Source: Epiperipatus broadwayi | Taxonomy: Eukaryota; Onychophora; Udeonychophora; Euonychophora; Peripatidae | NCBI GenBank assembly: GCA_028023455.1 | Contig: JAQFVV010000027.1 | Location: forward strand, 5,947,845-6,011,844 | Direction of reading: 5' to 3' | DNA length: 64,000 nt | Program-made: the position numbers and the translations under genes | Shown here: one piece after another, positions 55,370 through 64,000 of the stretch | Numbering within the stretch: the stretch's first letter is position 1 | Layout of the letters: each line of letters starts with the position of its first letter | Notes under the pieces: generated by a model | What the model was told of the DNA's origin: nothing | The model's database searches: none | What the model saw: only the letters and a program-made list of their open reading frames with translations

Positions 55370-58300
55370 TATGGCTGTTATTCTTCAGACTTTTGATAGT
55401 TTTAGTAATGATAAAAGTATTGATTCTCAGGTAGTTGATGATTCCCAGGAATCAAGAGTTCACTTGATCCTATTTCAATCTGGGTTGCTTGCTGGTCAGC
55501 TTTTTTGTTGGTTTGGTGTTCTGCTTCTGCTTTACCATTCTCTATGGCTACTTCAGATTTCTTTGTTATCGCAACACCTCAGATTATTCACAAGTTTTTG
55601 AAATGGGATTTCTACTTCTGTCGTGACTTCTGCTGTCTTCTAGCTTATTCCGTAATTTTAGCCTAGTAGTAATTAGGGTATTAGTTTTCACTAGCTGCTA
55701 TTTGTTTGCTGTGCTCATGGAGTGTGACGAACTGTAGAGTTTCATGTACTTTGATTGAATTGGATCGCTTAAAAGTCTTTCAATTGTTGGACACCTTTTT
55801 CATTTAGTCCATAGATTCAAATTGATACAATGGGGTTCGTACATGATTTATCTCCCACTTTCATATAGCATTCAAATTTAACATGAGGTAAACCCTATTC
55901 TATTAACTTATACAAATGTCTATGGTATCTCATGGTAATCTCTTGCGATGTTGAGATAGTTTCCTCGGCATATTTTAGGCTACTCTACATCCAACTCATT
56001 GGTGAATGTGCATCTTTTACTAGAAAAATATGATCCCTTCAGGTACCTGCATAATCAATTTGCATATGTTGCCATGGCTTATTGCAGGGATCGTGCCATC
56101 TATTTTTAAGTGATAGATTTGCCATATAGCATGGCAAGCTGAACATCTTTTAATGCTGTGTGCATTATCTTATTTATTCATGGCTACCAGACATAGCTAA
56201 AAGCTTGAGCCTTTACTTTGACTATATATGGTTGATCTTGATTTAGATGATCTTGATTTATTAGTTCCAAAAGTTAATTGTGACATGTTTGGGATTAATA
56301 TTTTGTCCTTTATTACATTACATTTTTGCATTTACGGATAGGAATTCACATACTAGGTTTTTATGATTAAGTATGGTAGGCAAACCATCTTTTCACATTC
56401 CACTTTAATAGTAGCTGGTAGATGTGTTGGCTTTTATCAATTCCACTCCTGTTTTACTATTAAGGATTTTACATTTTAGTCTATCAGTGTGGTTTATGAA
56501 TACATCATTATGAGGGGATTCCACCTCATCAAAACATCTAAATAAAGTCAGCATGCTGGATGGAACTGTTTTTTTTTTTTTTTTGGACTCCAGTTTGTAA
56601 TTGTAACTTGTCAATAGATTTATCCAGCAGATTATTCTAGAGCATTAGTGTTCAAGAACTGCTTTATTTTAGGATCCCATATGATAATTTATCATCTGTA
56701 ATTATTATAAATGTTATGTTATAGAGATACTGATAGAATTTTTTTAACTCTGAACATTATTATAAATATGCGATTTTTTTTTTTCCGCATGCATTACTGA
56801 AGCTGTAATTATACTATAAATGTATAGTATACCTGCTTAGCACTTTCAAGATTTAGTATTTAAATCCCATATTCATAGCTTTACGAATGAAGACTGTTAT
56901 GATTTATTGTACACATATGCAAATGAGCTTGAATTTTTAATTAGTTAGTCCATTGTTTGGAGAGAGCAAAGCATGCCTCTCTTCTTCTAATGGCACTGAG
57001 ATCATTTGCTATGTAAAAAGCTTTTTTTAACTTTTTTTTTGGCATCACTCTTCTCTGTGCAAATTACTTGGGCAGAACTGGGTTCGAATACATGGCTTGT
57101 AGCTGCTTGGTGGTCCCAGAAGATTGCTGTTCCTTCATTTTTATTTTTAGCCCTGTTGAATGCATACCTGTGTTGGTAAATTCTTGTATTGATGTTAGCA
57201 CGAGTATCACCTTAAAAAGATGCTTGGCAGCCTAATTGAGGGCATGCTATTTTATAGACCCCATGAGGGGCTTGATCTTTTTCTATTTTATCTTTGGAAT
57301 TATTTATTAGTCAGTTAGTATTAGGAGATGTTCTGAAGCTAAATTTGAAATCATTAGTCAATTTTTTGTTAACTCTTCCTTTCATCTTTGAAGGTGGGAT
57401 GACATAGTATTGCATCTACTCCATATTTGAAAGCATCCATTGCAAATGTTACATCCATTTTGGTATTATAATGTGTAAGTAGGCTGTTTGACATCAAGAG
57501 AGCTTTTTTGGTCTCATGAAAGTGTTCTCTTGTTCTGCTCCTCGATTCTATCATTACATTGTGAGCAAGTCATGTATTATGTGCTTTTCCTTCTAGAAAA
57601 CATTCAAAATAATTTATAAGGCCTAAAAATATCCACATTTTTTTTACATTTGTAGATTACACGGTATTTTTTTACCATTTGTATCTTGCCAGAAGAACCC
57701 TTCCCCTCTTATCTAATAAATGATGCTAGGAACCTATTTCTTAACCTTTTTTCTGACTTGTCAACACATTTTTATTTTTTATGAGTAGCGGTTTTAACTG
57801 GTACTGGAATTATTCTCGATATTCTTCTGGGATATATCCCATGCTTTTAGATTTGGTCAGACTAGCCATGGAGGAGGTGAGTTGTTTACCTCTGAATCAG
57901 ATTCCCAATCCCTATTCACTGTTAGGTACATTCCTACCTTACTATTGATTTGCATAGTAAGAGAATTGTTAAGAAATTTTGATTAATATTATTTTATTGG
58001 AATTTTGCCATAATTATATATTTTTTTACATATTGCTGTTGCTTGGGGTTCCTATGTTGAAATGTTTACATGTCTAAATGCTCAAGTGTGCCTCATTTAT
58101 GACACTGTTCTTTTCTCCAATTCAGGTAAATAGTCCAAGACTTCACCGCAGTGACATCTTCTCTAACTTTCGGTCTATGGGCTTATGATGATAGTGAGTT
58201 TTTTTAAATTCTTTGACAGTCATATATTACTTTGTGATTGATTTCGCATTAATGGCTTTGTAATATACAAGCTAGTTTCTTAACTGGTCATCCCTAATTC

Positions 58301-59020
58301 CCCATAACAGTTTCTCAAATAAGGCTTCTTCTAGGAGGTGTATATAGACCATAGCATTGCTGTCAGGTGTTTTCTTAGCTGTCATTCCAAATTGCCCGTA
58401 GCAGTTGCTTGAGTAAAGCTTCTAGAAAGTATCTTTAGACATGTGATTTGCTCATGCAGTGTCAAATTCACCCAATATTTTTTCCATTTGTCTGGCATCT
58501 ACATTGAAAGTGGAGTCAAGCACAATGTTTGGATGGCCATTGGTTGAAGTATTTACCTAGGGTGCTTATTATAAATTTCAGCATACATTTATTTTAAAGA
58601 TATTTTTGATGTGCATAAACTAGTTTGCTATTTCTATAACTTCTATCCATCAAAGCAGATTAGGATGACTTATTTTATAGCTTCATCAGCGATATGTATG
58701 TGAGAAAAAAAGTTCACTGATTCTTTATGTAGAATTTGCTAATGCTTCTGTGGCCAATCGTTTACTAATTAGACAATCTGTTTTCAGTGCTTTTTTCCCC
58801 GTCCAAAAATTTTTTTACTGTCATAATCACCTGGTAATCTTCTATGTAGCACAATTCACAAATTCGGACTGCACCATTCTGTCAAGTTCTGATAACAAGT
58901 TACACTTACTGAATTTTTCCAATCTGTTTTATTCCCACATGCAGATCTTTGAACTGTTGAATTGTGTTTATCTGTCATGTCCAGGCATGAATACACTGGA
59001 TGCAAATCAGGCCTAAACTA
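55370..59020 (-). pseudogene. Ty3/gypsy LTR retrotransposon relic (gag to integrase)
   Basis: Reading down the minus strand: gag-like EKLLWGIRDDQLRN (near 58270-58330); RT end FLGLINYF-like text (near 57620-57660); RTREHFHETKKALLMSNSLL and FAMDAFKYGVDAIL (RNase H, 57369-57554; the usual DAS is DAF); SYNYKLE..TVPSSMLTLFRC (56405-56614, the linker to integrase); then KRCSACHAI and CKLIMQVPEG (integrase zinc-binding tail and core start, 56030-56170). Stops and frameshifts throughout; LTRs not identified. Confidence 0.8.
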
Positions 59021-59514
59021 GTATCTCTGGTATGGACTTACGAGTTGAGTTTTCTACCAAGTACTATATAAATAAGCAAGCAAAAGAGATATGTCTTAGG
59101 TAATTGAACAAATTCATTATACATATATAGTTTTTTGGAGTTAAAATATGTGTTACTTTTTTAAATTTCCAATATAAAACTGTGAAAATATGAAATATAA
59201 TATACATATATATTGAAATAAATAATGTCTTATTCAATTCACTGTCAGCCGTGGGGTCTTCCATATCATTGTGAGTTGGTTCAGGGTTGTGGGGACTACT
59301 TATTATAGCAGTTCAAAATTGTATTAAATGTAATAAAAATATGTTAAAATTATTAAATGTCACATCATAAAACAATATTAAATAATGTAATAGGTTTGTT
59401 AAAATATTTGTAAGTAAGATAATCTGATAAATTTATATAAATTGTGTTAAAACTTTCTCTTATCAAAATATATATGGAATGCATTGTAAAACAACTGGGT
59501 CCAAAAAAAAAATT

Positions 59515-59622
59515 AAGCCTGTTTTTTTTTCTCATGTGTCATAGCATCAGCCGGGAAACGAACCCGGAACAACTGCTTGTAAAGCAGCCGTTGCTGACCT
59601 CTCAGCCACTAAAGCCTGTTTT
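59515..59622 (-). mobile_element. tRNA-derived SINE, family S2, second copy
   Basis: Element 59526-59611 between duplications AAGCCTGTTTT (59515-59525 and 59612-59622). On the minus strand: A-box TGGCTGAGAGG, anticodon-like arm CTGC-TTTACAA-GCAG, B-box GGGTTCGTTTCCC, tail GATGCTATGACAC and a poly-A end (T-run at 59521-59530). Same head and tail as 48130-48241. Confidence 0.85.
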
Positions 59623-59639
59623 GATATGAAATTCAAAAA

Positions 59640-60650
59640 CAACAACAAAAAAAATCTGGCAATTAAAGGTTTAAAAACAAGATTATCAAAGTCTATGAAA
59701 AACAAGATTAATGATGTTAAAAACGTGATCAAAGCTGTTAAAAACAAAATGTTAAATGTATACAGGGTCAGTTTGTCTCTAAACTAATCTATCTGGATTT
59801 TTATTTTAATCAAGATGCAGTGAATGTCATTATGATGGCCAAGTAGAAAAGAGGAACAATTGCCAACTACCGAAATGTAGTCTGGATCTCTGGAACATAA
59901 TATGCTACTTTTTCAAATGAATATCTAATTAAAATGAAAAATCAATGCTTAAACTTCACATTTCAAAGACAGGAGATTGTTAAAGGATGTTATAAGAAAT
60001 GGAATCAAATAATATTTGCCAGTGCAGGAAAAATCGAACTTCAACTGTAGACCTTTTGTTTTGTAGGTAAAAAAAAACAAAACTGTTAGTCTATTATCCT
60101 AATTTATTAATCATTTTAAGTTTTATTTATACTAACAAATTATATTTTATATTATTGCTTGTTTGAAGCAGGAAGTGAAAATTTTTTTAAAAAATATTTG
60201 TATACATATAAAAAAAGAAATCCATTTCATCTTGTATTTACTGTATATATGTTATGATTTATTAGCTTTTGTTTGTTTGTTTGTTTTTGAATTTCATAAC
60301 AGAACAGCTTAATTTTTTTTTAAACTCAGTTGTTTTACAATACATTGCTTACATTATTTGATAAGAAAAGTTTATAATTTATATAATTTACCAGTTTCTC
60401 TTACGTTTACATATTTTTAATAAATCTATTACATTATTTAAAATTATGTTACAATATGGTGTTTAATATCAATAATTATGCGCTTTTAACGCTCGTTAAA
60501 GAAGTTATATTTATTAATAATTTATTTAAAGCTTAGCGCTTTCAAAGCTCCATGGCTTCATACTCATAGATGAGTGCAGTTGATAGTGATGAGGGGAAGT
60601 ATTCAAATTTATGTTAATTATTTAGAAGTTTCAGTATTTTATTTAAATAT
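59640..60650. other. AT-rich DNA, no gene seen
   Basis: No feature recognised. Confidence 0.3.
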
Positions 60651-60658
60651 TGTTTGAA

Positions 60659-62432
60659 TTAGTTTGTCCATCTTTTTGAAATGGTGAAACAGGTGTCTTT
60701 TCTATTAATTGATTGGGTGTCATTATTTATGAAATATACCTCCTTTATTTTGCACCTATGGTCATTTCTCTCTCTGCATACTATTCTGAGGCTGGTGGGG
60801 TCAAATCTGTGTCTAGTAGTTTTTTCATGTTCCAAGAATGCTGATGTAGACTCCTTGTTATTCAGTGCCCTTTTATACATATATGTGCTGGGATGCTCTG
60901 TTTGTAATGGTAGTTTTTGTTTCCCTATAATATGAGGCTCTGAATCCGGCCTGAGGGCATTGTATTTGGTACACCACTTGAGATGTTGATTTGGGATCAA
61001 GTTTATCTTTTGAATTGTTTATTAGTCTATTGGTGTTGGCTGGAGTGTGGAAACCAACAATAAATTCGTTAAATAGTGTTTTAGTTAAATGTTTGGCAAT
61101 GTTAGGTATATATGGTATAGTTATTCGTGGTTTATTATCTCTGATTCTGCCTTGCTGGTTTATTTTTGCTTGGAATTGTGCTACTCTTTTGGTTGTCTAT
61201 ATTTATTGCCAACAGATATTAGTTCTTTGGTGTATTTTAATATGTTATCTCTTTTATCTGAATTACATTTACATAAGTAATTATTTCTATGTAGAAATGC
61301 ATTCAGTCCAGCGTATTTATGTGAGTTGAGAATTGCACTCTGATGCAGTATCCTCTAATTTTTAGGGGTTTGATGGTCATGCAGTACATTATTTGTTTAT
61401 CTTCTTTTTGTATATCTAAGTCCAGGTATTTTAGATGGTGTTGATCATTTTCACATGTGGTATTTAGTGTGAGTTTAGACATCAGCTATAATTCTTTGGT
61501 GATGTTTAAGATTGTACTTCTTTTGGCAGCAATAAACACGTCCACATATCTAAGATATATCATTGTGGGGTTATCTGCTCGTATATTTGGTATTACTTGT
61601 TTCTCATGGTAGTTTAAGAAGATGCTGGACACTATGCCACTAATGGGTAGACCCATCGGCCATCCCTGCTTCATTTTATACCATTTTCCTTCAAAAATAG
61701 TGTGAATATTTTCATTCATCCATTCCAAAAAGGCCATAATAAAATTAAACTTTCCATCTGGGCATTGTTTATTGATTAATTCTGTTTTGACTATGTCTAT
61801 TGAGTGCTTTCTGTCCACTGATCCATATAGCTCTTTCACATCTAGAGCTGCCATTTCACACTCTTGATCTATTTGTATATCTCAGATTTTGTCCACTAAT
61901 TCAAATGATGATGCAGTGCATAGTCACCAAACCCTATAGTGTCAACCAGCCACTGGTTAATTAGTTTAGCAGTTTCTTGGTAGTGCACTCCACCAAAGTC
62001 TAACATAAGGTGAAGAGATGTTCTTTCCCTGTGAATTTTGGCAATTCCAAACATTCTGGGAGGTGTAGTGGCAGATGGATATTTGTGGTAATATTCTGCT
62101 CTGATCATGCCTTTGTTCTTGTGAATCCTGAGTATTGTGGAGATGAATTTATCTCTATTTAGTCTCAAGTTGAAATTTGCCTCTTCTTCAAACCTCAAGT
62201 TCAGAATTTGGTTGGACATTTTCCCATGATATTCTTCATTATTCATAATGACAAACTTGTTTCCTTTATCCTCTTTAATGCATTTCAAGTTGTTGGATTC
62301 CAAAAATTGTCTGGTTTTAACAATACTATTTCTCCATTCATTATTTTCTGCCCTCACGTGTTTATTTCTAATGGTTTTTATTATTTGAGAGATTATATCA
62401 TCTCTGTGGGTGTTATTAATTAAACTCGCCAT
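60659..62432 (-). pseudogene. Penelope-like retroelement, best-preserved copy (RT + GIY-YIG)
   Basis: N-terminal RT part 61896-62432: SNNLKCIKEDKGNKFVIMNN and GIAKIHRERTSLHLMLDFGG (finger region, KxHK..LRPI-like). RT core 61486-61854: AALDVKELYGSVDRKHSIDI, QGWPMGLPISGIVSSIFLNY and LRYVDVFIAAKRS, where the second catalytic Asp of YVDD is replaced by Val. After frame changes come IPYIPNIAKHLTKTLF, VVYQIQCPQAGFRA..YYRETK (GIY-YIG motif) and, at 60659-61000, HPSTYMYKRALNNKESTSAFLEH with IKEVYFINND. A stop, several frameshifts and the YVDV change mark it as dead. Confidence 0.88.
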
Positions 62433-62449
62433 ATTATTGTTACATTCAA

Positions 62450-63150
62450 TACTGTTTTTGAACTGTTATATTTAGCAATCCTTACATTTCTGAAATTCTA
62501 TTTCCTTTCTAGGGAAAATAGTAGGATAAACAGTTATAACGCTTGAAACATAAGATTATGAATGATTTAATGAAATTGTCAAATTTTCCATGTCCCCAAA
62601 AAGCGTGGCGAGTGAAGCTCAATGGCAAAAGAATGCTATTTTTTTTTTATTGATGCAAATGACATTTTTCTATCAAGATTAGTTCTTAATGGGTAGACAT
62701 TTTATCTACAAATTCTGAAATACTTGCATGATGCGGTAAATTTCCATTTTATAGCAAAGGCAGGAGTGTAAACTTTATCACAATTCCCCTGCAAGCAGTA
62801 TTGAGGGTGAAACAATTAAAATCTATCAATCATATCCACTCAAACTCTAACTGTGTGACTTGTTTTAAATGCCTGCTTTTTTTTTTGAAATGGTGAAAAA
62901 AAAAATGACACAGATCTTAAAAGGCTTCCCTTAGAAAGTATTTCTGGACTATTTTGAAAAATAAAAAAACACATTTAGACTGGATGTATTGTATCAAATG
63001 GACAGTATTTTGAAGAGATTAAATTTATAACACTTAAAGATAAATTAACAACTTTTTATTATAAAATTCTGATTATTTTTGGTTGCCGCTAATATATTAA
63101 ATAATTGTTAAACTAATTGTAGTAGAGTTAATATATATATATAATTGATG
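62450..63150. other. AT-rich DNA, no gene seen
   Basis: No feature recognised. Confidence 0.3.
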
Positions 63151-63156
63151 TGATAA

Positions 63157-63292
63157 AAATTATTCAATAAATAAACTTTAAATTAACCAGCCAAGAAAAT
63201 GTCTTATAACAAACAATTCTGACATCAAGTTGATGTTTGTTACTTATAAGTTTATTGGCTGGTTAACTTGATATTTATTTAATGAATAATTT
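63157..63292. repeat. Short fold-back, ~65 bp arms
   Basis: AAATTATTCAATAAATAAAC and TTAACCAGCCAA on the left return inverted on the right (TTGGCTGGTTAA, TTTATTTAATGAATAATTT), around a short centre with ACATCAAGTTGATGTTTG. Flanks are AT dinucleotide runs. Confidence 0.8.
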
Positions 63293-63340
63293 ATATAGTT
63301 ATTAGTCTAGTATTCGCATATTTACATTATATATATATAA

Positions 63341-63405
63341 ACATCGCATGATCACCCATTTCTAGCTTGCTGGGTGTGGCAATATGTATAGTGAGTTTTA
63401 CCTGT
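63341..63405. mobile_element. Family A element, short copy 9
   Basis: AAACATCGCATGATCACCCATTTC, TAGCTTGCTGGGTGTGGCAATATGTATAGTGAG, CCTGTTTTAAT. Both termini are present but the unit and ribozyme are lost, as in the copy at 17342. It lies between AT dinucleotide tracts that probably represent the target duplication. Confidence 0.75.
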
Positions 63406-63570
63406 TTTAATTATATATATATATATAAATTCATTGTGTGTATCTCAGCAGCAGTTGTTTACTGACAAGTTAAGGCAATTTCAAAAAAGTAGGAAACAAA
63501 AACACCAGAGATGAACTTTGTAGTAGATTATATTAAACAATGTGAGCTCCACAGATATATCCACATGCAA

Positions 63571-63937
63571 TCATCATCAACTATTATCAATCCACTGCAG
63601 AATGAAGGTCTCTCCAAGTTCAATCCATCTTCTCTTATCTTTAGCTTCTCTTTCTTCACATCACCCCTGCACACTTTCTTATTTCATCCATCCATCTCAC
63701 ATATGGTCTCTTTCTGAGTCTTTTACAATCTCTTGGAATCCAGTTTAAGATTTCAATTGTCTATCTATTATCATCTCTTCTAGCAATATGTCCAGCCCAA
63801 CTCCACTTCAGTCTTTTAATTTTTTCAGTGAGGTCAGTAACACCTGTTTGTTCTCTTACCTATATATTGCATTTTTGATCTCTTCTTGTTACTCCCTATA
63901 CGCATCTCTCCATACTTCTTTGAGTTGTCTACATGCA
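63571..63937 (-). pseudogene. RTE-type retrotransposon 3' relic, inverse of 3650-4026
   Basis: On the minus strand the last ~370 bases of the same RTE subfamily, close in sequence to 3650-4026, ending in the ATC/GAT short tandem tail at 63571-63580. Reads LKWSWAGHI and RWMDEIRKCAGVM with frameshifts. The similarity stops at about 63937. Confidence 0.85.
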
Positions 63938-64000
63938 ATACTGGTCCATTATTATGTTTATATGATATTTTGTGTATGCCATCTTTCAATTTCTGCACCA

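Noticed and set aside
59547-59611. Functional tRNA gene (anticodon-like TAC, minus strand)
   Set aside because: Anticodon arm folds, but the flanking duplications and poly-A tail fit a SINE, and the acceptor stem is not convincing.

Overview
This is a strongly AT-rich piece of an animal nuclear genome. Protein-coding genes are sparse and intron-split, and most of the recognisable sequence is decayed mobile DNA: Penelope-like elements (PLEs), RTE-type and other non-LTR retrotransposons, Ty3/gypsy relics, tRNA-derived SINEs and fold-back elements. No bacterial-style operon, CRISPR array or plasmid feature is present. The species cannot be fixed from the sequence; an invertebrate metazoan is the best guess, judged from AT richness and the dominance of PLE and RTE elements.

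Two host genes are supported. On the minus strand, five exons between 17784 and 6007 encode most of an OXNAD1-type flavin/NAD(P)H oxidoreductase. Splice sites and phases agree from exon to exon. The C-terminal exon(s) carrying the expected CGPPPM-like motif were not found and probably lie left of position 1. Its introns hold fold-backs, SINEs and PLE-related insertions. On the plus strand, 46584-46655 is the first coding exon of a CIR1-like (RBPJ-interacting corepressor) gene, with a short promoter-like region upstream. Later exons were not found in the remaining 17 kb.

Layout: 1-2200 AT-rich with a ~71 bp tandem repeat; 2200-2410 inverted pair of hammerhead-like repeats; 3480-4026 RTE end; 4365-4615 two SINEs; 4640-5790 LINE relic split by a ribozyme-bearing element; 6007-17784 OXNAD1, with a LINE relic beginning 120 bp downstream-in-coordinate of its last visible exon (6220-7640); 17.2-18.2 kb fold-back plus ribozyme-family remnants; 18.2-22.8 kb no gene; 22828-23402 (AAT)n; 23.8-26.9 kb ribozyme elements, a PLE end and an RTE; 27.08-29.93 kb an unidentified island that splits that RTE; 29.93-30.65 kb the rest of the RTE; 32.4-33.7 kb fold-back and ribozyme element; 36.3-37.7 kb PLE; 39.3-42.5 kb PLE; 43.4-44.5 kb hammerhead-like cluster; 46.4-46.7 kb CIR1 exon; 47.5-48.9 kb possible gypsy relic with a SINE; 49-55 kb very AT-rich desert; 55.4-59.0 kb gypsy relic; 59.5 kb SINE; 60.66-62.43 kb PLE; 63.16-63.29 kb fold-back; 63.57-63.94 kb RTE.

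The most interesting signal is a dispersed family (nine full or partial copies) of short elements that carry a hammerhead-type self-cleaving ribozyme motif and insert with 13-14 bp target-site duplications. Several copies are head-to-head, with the inversion junction inside or beside the ribozyme, and one contains a ~410 bp tandem unit. They resemble the PLE-associated hammerheads and small non-autonomous retrozymes reported in animals. Two other hammerhead-like families occur here, one of them inside the terminal repeat of a PLE.
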